Shown piece by piece: positions 1 through 6,804 of a stretch of DNA of 64,000 bases (positions are counted from its first letter, which is position 1; the number at the start of each line of letters is the position of its first letter). The stretch is from Granulosicoccus antarcticus IMCC3135 (lineage in GTDB: Bacteria; Pseudomonadota; Gammaproteobacteria; Granulosicoccales; Granulosicoccaceae), in the NCBI RefSeq assembly GCF_002215215.1, contig NZ_CP018632.1:6568501-6632500 (forward strand). The letters run 5' to 3'. The notes beneath the pieces were generated by a model, which saw nothing but the letters and a program-made list of their open reading frames with translations, ran no database searches and had not been told where the DNA came from. The position numbers and the translations under genes were made by a program.

Positions 1-404
1 CTTCAAGTACGGAAATCATTGACGACCTGGCCTTCTTCGATGATTGGGAAGAGCGCTATCAATACATTATCGATCTGAGCAAACAGCTGCCAGTATTGAG
101 CGATGCAGATCGCACTGACGACAGGTTGGTCAAAGGTTGCCAGAGCAGTGTCTGGTTGAAAACCAATACGAACACAAACCAGGACAAACTGCATTTCTCC
201 GCTGACAGCGATGCCATCATTGTCAAAGGCTTGTTGGTGCTGGTATTAGCGGCCTATCAAGACAAAAGCGCTCAGGAAATCCTGGAGTTCGATATGGATG
301 GCTACTTCAAGGAACTGGATCTGGAACGGCATATCACAGTCGCTCGGGGTAACGGATTGCGCTCTATTGTTGGCAAGATCAGACAAGAAGCAACACAAGC
401 CTGA
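1..404 (+). CDS. sufE: SufE family cysteine-desulfurase partner, 5' end cut off by the window
   Basis: The open frame runs from the window edge (codon phase at base 3) to a TGA ending at 404, so only the first residues are missing. SufE accepts persulfide sulfur from SufS on a conserved cysteine and passes it to the Fe-S scaffold in the cytoplasm. Family marks seen are the DDRLVKGCQSSVW segment with the acceptor cysteine, the downstream hydrophobic core (IVKGLLVLVLAAYQ) and the C-terminal GNGLRSIVGKI motif near-universal in SufE/CsdE. It converges on iscR with a 24-bp gap, which fits an Fe-S assembly neighbourhood; sufS probably lies just left of the window. CsdE is the alternative name within the same family. 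Confidence 0.9.
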   Translation, partial: SSTEIIDDLAFFDDWEERYQYIIDLSKQLPVLSDADRTDDRLVKGCQSSVWLKTNTNTNQDKLHFSADSDAIIVKGLLVLVLAAYQDKSAQEILEFDMDGYFKELDLERHITVARGNGLRSIVGKIRQEATQA

Positions 405-428
405 ACCCAAGCTCTTTGGACGCTCTCC

Positions 429-887
429 CTACACAGAGGGTCTTTGTACCAATATTCTGTCCTGACGTAGTGAGGTGCTCTGTACTCTCTGCTGGTCTAT
501 CATGTCCTGCAATGAAACACTGCTGAGAAAATCCTCGATCTGCGCACTAAGCCCCTCCCACAAATCGTGAGTAAGGCACCGTCCGTGGCTGTGACAATTC
601 TCCTTGCCTGCGCACTGCGTGGCATCGACCGACTCATTGACTGCGCCAATGATCTCTGAGACGGAAACCAGATGTAAATCCCTGGCGATGCGATAACCAC
701 CGCCCGGCCCTCTTGTACTGTTGACCAGCCCTTTACGCCGCAGCTTGGAAAACAACTGTTCAAGATAGGACAGGGAAATCTCCTGACGAGTGGAAATATC
801 CGCCAGAGAAACCGGCCCGGAATCACCATGCAACGACAGATCAAGCATGGCTGTAACGGCGTATCGTCCCTTGGTAGTCAGTTTCAT
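429..887 (-). CDS. iscR: IscR, Rrf2-family [2Fe-2S] transcriptional regulator of Fe-S biogenesis
   Basis: The protein starts MKLTTKGRYAVTAMLDL, the standard IscR N-terminus, so I place the start at 887 although the frame is open 19 codons further upstream. The winged helix spans roughly residues 1-65 and ends in the RGPGGGY wing. The cluster ligands are at C92, C98, C104 and H107, the same positions as in Escherichia coli IscR. The protein is 152 aa; the C-terminal tail after residue 130 is not conserved. IscR senses Fe-S status and represses its own and other Fe-S genes when loaded. A 25-bp site resembling a Type I IscR box lies 41 bp upstream of the start codon (928-952), consistent with autoregulation. 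It is convergent with sufE. Confidence 0.93.
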   Translation of the reverse strand: MKLTTKGRYAVTAMLDLSLHGDSGPVSLADISTRQEISLSYLEQLFSKLRRKGLVNSTRGPGGGYRIARDLHLVSVSEIIGAVNESVDATQCAGKENCHSHGRCLTHDLWEGLSAQIEDFLSSVSLQDMIDQQRVQSTSLRQDRILVQRPSV

Positions 888-927
888 GGTTACTGCATTC
901 TGTAAAAATCCATGGCAGAATTTTCCC

Positions 928-952
928 ATAACCAAGTAAAGCAATCAAGTAT
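928..952 (-). promoter_or_regulatory. Putative Type I IscR-binding site upstream of iscR
   Basis: Read on the minus strand the site begins ATACTTGATTG and ends ACTTGGTTAT, 25 bp in all. Against the Type I consensus as I recall it (ATASYYGACT-RWWWY-AGTCRRSTAT), 20 of 25 positions agree, including both ATA/TAT ends. Its inner edge is 41 bp from the iscR start codon, where an autoregulatory operator would sit. Binding by the product of the adjacent gene is inferred. Confidence 0.6.
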
Positions 953-969
953 TGTGCTTGACTGTACTT

Positions 970-1038
970 TCAGGAAAACCTGATGGACAGCCGCCGAGAA
1001 CCGGGCATGAAAGCCCAGCCTATCCTGAATCTCTCAGG
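970..1038. other. Cluster of three perfect hairpins, possible structured RNA
   Basis: Three inverted repeats follow each other: TCAGG-AAAA-CCTGA at 970-983, GGGC-ATGAAA-GCCC at 1003-1016 and CCTGA-ATCTC-TCAGG at 1024-1038. The first and third stems are built from the same 5-mers, so they could also pair with each other as alternatives. On the plus strand the string GAATCTCTCAGG at 1027-1038 equals the 3' signature of glycine riboswitches, and GCCGCCGA precedes it at 990-997, but the matching 5' GGAGAG strand is not visible. Confidence 0.25.
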
Positions 1039-1228
1039 TGCAACCTACGCACTTATCTGCACGTTTGTACGCGTTGCGGTAATGCCCTATTGCGCCCTTA
1101 CAACCTATCAACAACGACCCATCAGCTGGCCTTTAGCGGGTCAGAAATATCGGTCATTTTTTGAACAATATTTCACAAACGTTACTTAACCCCCGTCACA
1201 GCGATCTATACGCATTCCACCCACAGGG

Positions 1229-1251
1229 TTATCCACAGTATTTGTGGATAA
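1229..1251. promoter_or_regulatory. Two inverted consensus DnaA boxes
   Basis: TTATCCACA at 1229-1237 and TGTGGATAA at 1243-1251 are both exact matches to the 9-bp DnaA-box consensus, facing each other across a 5-bp spacer. They lie 51 bp upstream of the DUF3291 start. Two perfect boxes in a 23-bp palindrome are unlikely by chance and could place this promoter under DnaA control or form a minor DnaA-titrating site. No other origin features are visible nearby. Confidence 0.5.
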
Positions 1252-1302
1252 AGTTCATAGTCATTACCATGCACACTCCGAACATCTGAAAGGCTTGTAC
1301 AA

Positions 1303-1755
1303 ATGAACTACCAACTGGCTCAACTCAATATCGCCAGATTTCGGGTGCAGCAAAATGATCCTGTAAACAAGGGGTTTGTCGACAATCTGGATCGCATTAA
1401 TGCCATAGCAGAGAGCCAGCCCGGATTTCTCTGGCGGCTCAAGGGCGATGGCAATAACGCCCTGGATGTTGCAGCGTTTGAGGATCCCAATGTCATTGTC
1501 AACTTGTCGGTGTGGACGAATACCGAGTCACTGTTCAATTTCGTCTACAAGAACAGTGAGCACACGGGCATCATGCGCAACCGCAAACAGTGGTTCGACA
1601 GGCTGGAGTTCTTCATGGTGCTGTGGTGGGTGGAAGAAGGTCGCAGGCCTGGTGTTGAAGAGGCGAAAATGCGTCTCGATCTCCTGCAGCGAATCGGACC
1701 TACTTATTCGGCCTTCACTTTCAAGAAACCATTTGCCGCCCCGTCTGGCGAGTAG
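1303..1755 (+). CDS. DUF3291 domain-containing protein
   Basis: A 150-aa soluble protein without signal peptide. It begins MNYQLAQLNIARF and carries the family features: VDNLDRINAIAESQPGF near residues 26-42, the VNLSVWTNTESLF strand-helix near 66-78, and the WFDRLEFFMVLWWV segment near 97-110. The fold is a dimeric alpha-beta barrel (ABM/EthD-like). No reaction is known for DUF3291; members are often annotated as monooxygenase-like, which the sequence does not prove. The gene stands alone after a 415-bp regulatory spacer and is followed almost at once by the VWA gene. Confidence 0.75.
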   Translation: MNYQLAQLNIARFRVQQNDPVNKGFVDNLDRINAIAESQPGFLWRLKGDGNNALDVAAFEDPNVIVNLSVWTNTESLFNFVYKNSEHTGIMRNRKQWFDRLEFFMVLWWVEEGRRPGVEEAKMRLDLLQRIGPTYSAFTFKKPFAAPSGE

Positions 1756-1788
1756 GAGGAACTGACGCTATCTCTGGAGCTCCAGTTA

Positions 1789-3198
1789 TTGCTCTGGCCT
1801 TGTAGCGATAGTGATGGCGGTGGCAACACGCCAGCTGATGACGATGTGGTCTTTGCAGGCTCCCTCATGGCTCCGGAGATCACAACGGGTGTAGAGAAAA
1901 TGCTCGATAGTCAGTTGAAAACTCAGCTTCGAATAGCTGACGATTGCCCGGCAATCCCCGCTGGTTATTCACCCTTGGCCGATGCCAGTATCACTTTTGT
2001 CGATGAGAACGGTGAGGTGTTGGGCGAGAGCTTCACGGCCGATGAGTGCGGTGCTTTCAGTGCAAGCGCTCCGGCTACCGCTACCGGGATCGTGGCGGAA
2101 GCACCGGGTTTCCGGCCGCTGCAGGCAGAGACAGAAGTCTTCATCGGTGAAGGTGCTACCGGGTTGGCATCAACAATCGCCTCCACCTCCAGCTACGAAA
2201 TTGGAACCTTGCAGATTGTCGATGATGGCACTCTGGCCTTCTCCGTGACTGACAATGAATCACGCAAGGCTGTTCTGGGTATACCAGCATCTGCTTTCTC
2301 CTTGCTGCTTGACGATACGGTGCTGACACCTGATTCGGTAATCAATGCCAGCTCGGCTATCAACGACGAGTCGGCTACCGTGGTGCTGACACTGGATGCA
2401 AGTGGATCCATGTCCGAAACGGCGTACACCGACGACAACGATGTGGATTACGATCGATACCAACTGGCAGCTATTGCGGCTCATCAGTTTCTGAGTCAGA
2501 AGGCCGCAAGCGACGCCGTTGCCCTGTCTGTCTTTTCCTCGAACGTGAATTTTCTGGATCAGGAGACAATTGATCGTGAGCTTCCCATACAAAATCTCGA
2601 TGGTGATGCACTGAGCTATGTTCTGAGTGACGATGGGTTTACAACCGATGCCGCACGCTTGCGATTTCTCGTTGATGCCTACAACCGCCGATCGCAGTTG
2701 TACCGTGGTGAATCAGGCGATGCCCTGCACCCTGATACGCCAACCAATATCGAACTGCAGTACGGCGCTTACCCTTTTGCTGGTTCGACGCATCTCTATG
2801 AAGCCGTTCAAGATGCACTTGAACGTCTGGCGCTCAGAGGCAACGGTCGCCCTGTCGTCGTTGCGATGACCGATGGTCAGGACAATGGCCCGGGAGACGA
2901 GGATGACGCCATCCAGCTTGCAAAGAGCTACGGCATTCCCATTTACACGGTCGGCATGGATAGTAGCTCTGCATCGGACGAATTACTTCGTGTAGCCGAT
3001 GAAACAGGTGGCTCCTACTTCAATGTGACATCCACCCAGATTGGTGATGCATTTCAGAGCATTCAGACAGGTATCGTCTTTCAGTATCTTGCCAGCGTGC
3101 CTTCAGGCAGCCTGAATACAGCAGTGACGCTGGGTGTGAAGCTTGATTTCAACGGACTGGTCGCGCAGCGCACACTCGCTCCGGCAGAAGACCTGTAA
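1789..3198 (+). CDS. VWA-domain protein, probable lipoprotein with uncertain 5' end
   Basis: A 469-aa frame from a TTG codon. After a Ser/Asp/Gly-rich stretch come an N-terminal beta-rich region (to about 190) and a von Willebrand factor A domain at about 200-420. The metal-ion-dependent adhesion site is complete: DASGSMS, the threonine in GSTHLYEAV, and the aspartate of AMTDGQDN. Such proteins sit on the cell surface or in the periplasm and bind ligands through Mg2+. The start reads LLLWPCSDSDGGG, which looks like the end of a lipoprotein signal, but the basic N-terminus is missing. The frame stays open back to the previous stop (1755), with AGGAGGA at 1755-1761 and a possible CTG start at 1762. 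The 5' end is either truncated or uses a rare start. Confidence 0.7.
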   Translation: MLWPCSDSDGGGNTPADDDVVFAGSLMAPEITTGVEKMLDSQLKTQLRIADDCPAIPAGYSPLADASITFVDENGEVLGESFTADECGAFSASAPATATGIVAEAPGFRPLQAETEVFIGEGATGLASTIASTSSYEIGTLQIVDDGTLAFSVTDNESRKAVLGIPASAFSLLLDDTVLTPDSVINASSAINDESATVVLTLDASGSMSETAYTDDNDVDYDRYQLAAIAAHQFLSQKAASDAVALSVFSSNVNFLDQETIDRELPIQNLDGDALSYVLSDDGFTTDAARLRFLVDAYNRRSQLYRGESGDALHPDTPTNIELQYGAYPFAGSTHLYEAVQDALERLALRGNGRPVVVAMTDGQDNGPGDEDDAIQLAKSYGIPIYTVGMDSSSASDELLRVADETGGSYFNVTSTQIGDAFQSIQTGIVFQYLASVPSGSLNTAVTLGVKLDFNGLVAQRTLAPAEDL

Positions 3199-3251
3199 TG
3201 AGTGAGTAGCAGGGTTTGGGCTCTATCATGCGCCGATGATTGAATCAGAAC

Positions 3252-3647
3252 CTATTTGGAGACTATCGTCTTGCCAATAGGGAATACCGAAATGCCTGCA
3301 AGCTTCAGATGCTGAATGCCGAACGGGATGCCAATGATCGTGACAAAACAGCAAACTGCTGCGATCAGGTGTCCAACGGCAAGCCAGACACCAGCGAACA
3401 CAAACCAGATGACGTTGCCAACAAGCCCCAGGAATCCGGTCCCTACATCACCGGCATTGGATAGCTCTCTTCTGGAAACAGCCTCTTTGCCAAAGGGAAA
3501 AAACGAGAACTTGCCGATGACAAAACAGCTTCTTCCCCAGGGAATTCCCACAATGGTGATGAAGGCGAGCAGACCGAAGAAAAACCACGCCAGCCCCATG
3601 ACCAATCCACCCAGAACAAACCACAGAATATTACCGATTGTACTCAT
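3252..3647 (-). CDS. yccF: YccF family inner-membrane protein
   Basis: A 131-aa protein with two copies of a hydrophobic repeat. Residues 1-50 contain GNILWFVLGGL and VGIPWGR; residues 75-125 contain GNVIWFVFAGVW and IGIPFG. Each half ends in an FPFGK or FPIGK turn. This duplicated pattern defines the YccF domain; the function of the family is unknown. It lacks the soluble extension of longer homologs. The gene converges on the VWA gene with 53 bp between them. Upstream of it the sequence decays into pseudogene fragments. Confidence 0.85.
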   Translation of the reverse strand: MSTIGNILWFVLGGLVMGLAWFFFGLLAFITIVGIPWGRSCFVIGKFSFFPFGKEAVSRRELSNAGDVGTGFLGLVGNVIWFVFAGVWLAVGHLIAAVCCFVTIIGIPFGIQHLKLAGISVFPIGKTIVSK

Positions 3648-3775
3648 GGTGCTGGCTCATTGACGATGTATCGAGGTGAATGAGTGTACTTGAAGTGTAG
3701 CGCCCTCCCACTTCAATGCTGTTTCTTCCCGATGGCTTCGGGCACACCGATATCAAGTACAGATTCTGCGGCGCA

Positions 3776-3840
3776 GGCTCGTAGCCCGAATACCGGCACC
3801 ATCATCGAAAAAGGCGCAACCGCACTGAGCGCCGGTAAAG
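3776..3840 (-). pseudogene. Remnant of an EamA/DMT transporter gene
   Basis: On the minus strand this piece encodes SAVAPFSMMVPVFGL, identical over that run to part of the intact EamA transporter encoded at 35155-36069. At DNA level 3783-3827 matches 35315-35359 at 41 of 45 positions. Sequence on either side no longer matches and carries no intact frame. It is therefore a fragment left by a deleted or recombined relative. Confidence 0.6.
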
Positions 3841-3871
3841 GCCTCTCAGTTTTGAACGGCCCAAATCTCAT

Positions 3872-4114
3872 TTACACTTTCCACTCAATCCCTTCACGTT
3901 CCAACATCCTCAAAACAGCGTCCCAAGTGGTGACGACATAGGGCGCTGGACCATCCTCTGGCATAACAGAGAACCGACCAATCGAGGCTAGAGCGGCTGC
4001 ATCGGGCATTTTCCGTTTGGCACCAGCAGCCATCACATCGACGTAAAGATTAAGTCTGTCCAACCCAAATTTCACAAATAGCCTGTAGCAAGACTGCGTG
4101 AGCCGAGATAACAT
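3872..4114 (-). pseudogene. Unrecognised C-terminal coding fragment
   Basis: An 80-codon open frame whose last 65 residues look protein-like (GLDRLNLYVDVMAAGAKRK, then ALASIGRFSVMPEDGPAPYVV and the basic tail MLEREGIEWKV). I do not recognise the family. Its 5' end overlaps the end of the GntR-like fragment in another frame near 4070, as expected if two unrelated pieces were joined there. It could be a small real gene, but the surroundings suggest a leftover 3' end. Confidence 0.4.
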
Positions 4115-4301
4115 CTACTTCACAAGCTTCGTTCTTGAAAAAAAGATTCCGAATCTGAAATACTTTTTCATGAATCTGAGAAAGCATTTTTATCAGCATG
4201 TCATTGCTTGATTTTTCTGCAATCCTCAGATGAAACAGCGCATCTGCCGCATTCACCTTTACCGCATCACCGCGGGCCTGTGCATCAGACATGAGTGTCA
4301 C
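4050..4301 (-). pseudogene. Fragment of a GntR-family (FCD) regulator
   Basis: The 83-codon frame contains NAADALFHLRIAEKSSN, then a helix ending in RNLFF, and ISAHAVLLQAI. These are the ligand-domain helices of FadR/FCD-type GntR regulators, with the metal-binding histidines in FHLRIA and SAH. The DNA-binding domain is absent and the frame ends prematurely within the last helix. Full-length relatives are about 220-240 aa. Confidence 0.55.
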
Positions 4302-4341
4302 AATGTACTTGTGAACCCAGCCGCCTTGATGCGTGGCTTAG

Positions 4342-4596
4342 CGTCCAAATGGTGGCGTGTTTGGTGAGTACGACAAGAATTTGTTTGCCGTACTAACCAA
4401 CGATGTCTCTTGCCTGACTCGTGGTGAAACCACCGGAACGTTGCTGGCAGAATATATGGAAGATCACACGAGCGAGCTGCTGTCATTGCAACTGTCGATT
4501 CCAGCAGGCCAGCGTCTGCCGCCACGTCCATTCCTTGATGTTGGCTTCTTGTATAAACAAGGCCGTATGAAACTGATCTCGGGTGGTGAATTGTAA
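4342..4596 (+). pseudogene. C-terminal fragment of a DAO-type FAD-dependent oxidoreductase
   Basis: The plus-strand frame reads NGGVFGEYDKNLFAVLTND, then GTLLAEYMEDHTSELLSLQ and LPPRPFLDVGFLYKQGRMK. This matches the last 75 or so residues of glycine-oxidase-like FAD enzymes, where the GKLLAD segment closes the FAD domain and LPP-PFL follows. Nothing upstream encodes the Rossmann domain, and an in-frame stop sits at 4339-4341. It is a remnant facing the opposite way to the other fragments here. Confidence 0.55.
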
Positions 4597-4774
4597 GGCT
4601 ATCTCGATCAAGGCAATGATTGCGACATAACTGAATGGTCAGTCTACACGTATGGTGATTCAGGCCCACCAACTGCTGCGTCTAACCCGAACAATCCCGC
4701 TCTTTCCGCTTTGTCAAGAGTACCACTGAGACTTTGGATTTCGTTACTTCTTATAAAAGGATACTGGCGGCTGA
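4597..4774. other. Non-coding tail of the decayed region, before nhaA
   Basis: 178 bp with no recognisable coding content on either strand and no clear hairpin. It separates the last pseudogene fragment from the 3' end of nhaA. Confidence 0.4.
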
Positions 4775-6004
4775 CTAATACTTTCGCGCATCGGTGGCCT
4801 GAGCAGTTACCTTGCGAGTACTTATCCAGAGCACCAGTATGCCGAAGATCAACGACAGCATTGAACCACCCAGAACACCCAGCTTCATCGAATTTGCAAA
4901 GCTCTGATCCAGATTCTCATAGGCCAGTGAGCCGATGAAAAAACTCATGGTGAAACCGATACCGGTGACCAGCGCGGTTCCGTACAACATCAGCATGGTG
5001 GACTTGTCAGGCATGCTCAGAAGCCTGGCCTTGACGCCCAGCCAGATAGGTATGAATACCCCCACCTGCTTACCCAGAAACAGCCCCACAGCGATGCCCA
5101 GGGTCAGCGGATTCATGAGCATCTCCCAGGTGATTCCTTCCAATGAGACGCCAGCGTTGGCAAACGCGAAGAGCGGCAGGATGCCATAGCCTACCCAGGG
5201 GTGAAGCGCATGCTCCAGGGATCGCAGCGGTGAGTCCTTTCTCTCGGCGCGCACACCGGCTGTCTGACTTGAAGATTTTGATGTCAGCGGTATGGCCAGT
5301 GCGACAATCACTCCGGCAAGCGTTGCATGAATCCCGCTTTTGAGTACCGCAATCCAGATCACCACGCCGATCAGAATGTAGGCGGCTGTCCGAGTGACGT
5401 TGAAAACATTCAGTGCGACCAGACCCACGATACCCACAGCGGCAACCCCCAAAGCCACCAGGGACAGGTCACTGGTATAGAACAACGCGATGACGACGAT
5501 GGCGGCCAGATCATCAATGATGGCCAGTGAGGCAAGAAAGACTTTCACTGACAAGGGAATTCGTGATCCAAACAATGACAAGACGCCCAGTGCGAAAGCA
5601 ATATCAGTTGCCGAAGGGATGGCCCAGCCTTTCAAAGCGGTGGCATCGCCTAGATTGAATAGCGTAAAGATAAGCGCCGGCACCATGAAGCCTCCCAATG
5701 CTCCTACCACCGGCAAGGCCAACTGACTACGATCAGAGAGCTGACCTTCCAGCACCTCTCGCTTGAGCTCCAGGCCTACCAATAGAAAGAACACGGCCAT
5801 GAGACCATCGTTGATCCATAGCAGAACCGACTTGTCGATAGACAAGGCACCAATGATGACAGCTGCACGCGCATCGAGCACGCCGGACATGAACCCTGCC
5901 AACGAGGAATTGGCAACAATCATGGAGGCTGCAGCCGCAAGAAAGAGCAGTATTCCGGCGGCGGCTTCCAGTTTGATAAAACGTTGGAGTGCGTTGATAG
6001 GCAC
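4775..6004 (-). CDS. nhaA: NhaA Na+/H+ antiporter
   Basis: A 409-aa inner-membrane protein with about 12 hydrophobic segments, the usual NhaA length plus a short tail. It exchanges external protons for cytosolic sodium. The ion site is intact: D134 in SATDIAFALG and the D164-D165 pair in AIIDDLAAI. The N-terminal half also has the typical LLWINDGLMAVFFLLVGLELKRE segment. The chosen start is a GTG at 6004 giving MPINALQRFIKLEAAAG; its GGAG sits about 14 nt upstream, which is longer than usual. A perfect 7-bp hairpin with a GAAA loop overlaps that GGAG (6022-6039) and may affect translation. It is a stand-alone gene downstream of the sugar operon. Confidence 0.95.
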   Translation of the reverse strand: MPINALQRFIKLEAAAGILLFLAAAASMIVANSSLAGFMSGVLDARAAVIIGALSIDKSVLLWINDGLMAVFFLLVGLELKREVLEGQLSDRSQLALPVVGALGGFMVPALIFTLFNLGDATALKGWAIPSATDIAFALGVLSLFGSRIPLSVKVFLASLAIIDDLAAIVVIALFYTSDLSLVALGVAAVGIVGLVALNVFNVTRTAAYILIGVVIWIAVLKSGIHATLAGVIVALAIPLTSKSSSQTAGVRAERKDSPLRSLEHALHPWVGYGILPLFAFANAGVSLEGITWEMLMNPLTLGIAVGLFLGKQVGVFIPIWLGVKARLLSMPDKSTMLMLYGTALVTGIGFTMSFFIGSLAYENLDQSFANSMKLGVLGGSMLSLIFGILVLWISTRKVTAQATDARKY

Positions 6005-6021
6005 GGTATTAAGAATGTCTC

Positions 6022-6039
6022 CTGTTGGTTTCCCAACAG
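6022..6039 (-). promoter_or_regulatory. Leader hairpin with GAAA tetraloop abutting the nhaA ribosome-binding site
   Basis: On the minus strand CTGTTGG-GAAA-CCAACAG forms a perfect 7-bp stem capped by a GNRA-type loop. The last AG of the stem is the first part of the AGGAG that precedes nhaA. It could sequester or present the ribosome-binding site; this is inferred from position only. Confidence 0.35.
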
Positions 6040-6196
6040 CTTAACAAGGCCATCAACATCGGATTAGTCGAATTTTCTGATGCGAAAATACGATTTTACC
6101 GACCTTTACACGATCAGTTTCAATACGGAAATTCGTGGAACTTTTGTTTGATTATCAACCACATTTTCACAGGCGTTGCAGAACAAATTCTCCGAT

Positions 6197-6802
6197 TCAT
6201 TGACACGCCAGATCGTAAGCGGCAACACAGGCCTTCGCATGCTGACTCACCTCTGCTGCTGAATAACCAGGCTTGTATATTCCCGAACCGATGCCAAAAC
6301 CATTGACGCCCGCCGCTATCCACTGGGCAAAATTATCAGGCCCCACGCCACCTACCGCGTAGGTCAATGTCTGCTTTGGCAATATGGCTCTGATGGCTGC
6401 GACCCCTTCAGGTCCAACCAGCATGGAGGGAAAGAACTTCAGGCCATCCGCACCGTATCTCAACGCCTCGAAGCACTCGGTGGGTGTCAGCACACCGGGG
6501 TAGGACATCATTTTTCGGACCTTGGTCGCCTTGATGACCTCAGGCACGGTATTGGGCGATACGATCAGTTTGCCGCCCACATCGGCTACTTGTTCTACCT
6601 GTTCGGCTGACAACACGGTCCCCGCACCAATACTGGCCTGCGTTCCCAACGCCTCTACCATGGCGGCAATACTCGTGAGCGGACTGGGTGAATTCATCGG
6701 CACCTCGATCATCGTGATACCAGCCTCAATCAGTACCTGCCCGATATCGACGGCCTCCTCGGGTTTGACGCCACGAAGAATGGCTATGATCTGTCTTGTC
6801 AT
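6197..6802 (-). CDS. dgoA: 2-dehydro-3-deoxy-6-phosphogalactonate aldolase
   Basis: A 201-aa class I aldolase of the KDPG/KDPGal family. It splits 2-keto-3-deoxy-6-phosphogalactonate into pyruvate and glyceraldehyde 3-phosphate. The N-terminus MTRQIIAILRGV, E33 in MIEVPMNSP, the GAGTVL loop near 59-64 and the Schiff-base lysine K122 in GLKFFPS are all in place. IEVPMNSP favours the DgoA branch over Eda (which has IEVTLRT). It is the last gene of the operon, 2 bp after dgoK, so the two are translationally close. KDPG activity cannot be excluded, but the partner kinase argues for the galacto form. Confidence 0.93.
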   Translation of the reverse strand: MTRQIIAILRGVKPEEAVDIGQVLIEAGITMIEVPMNSPSPLTSIAAMVEALGTQASIGAGTVLSAEQVEQVADVGGKLIVSPNTVPEVIKATKVRKMMSYPGVLTPTECFEALRYGADGLKFFPSMLVGPEGVAAIRAILPKQTLTYAVGGVGPDNFAQWIAAGVNGFGIGSGIYKPGYSAAEVSQHAKACVAAYDLACQ

Positions 6803-6804
6803 TA

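Larger units (their letters stand above)
888..1302. other. Intergenic region between divergent iscR and the DUF3291 gene
   Basis: 415 bp without a convincing gene. It holds the IscR-like box (928-952), three short perfect hairpins (970-1038) and a pair of inverted DnaA-box 9-mers (1229-1251). Short open frames of about 70 codons on the plus strand have no recognisable content and overlap the hairpins, so I treat the stretch as regulatory. Confidence 0.6.

Noticed and set aside
970-1038. Confident glycine riboswitch
   Set aside because: Only the 3' signature string is present; the pairing 5' strand and the second conserved block are missing, so it is listed only as a structured element.
1229-1251. 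Chromosomal replication origin
   Set aside because: There are just two DnaA boxes, with no A+T-rich unwinding region and no dnaA, dnaN or gidA neighbours.
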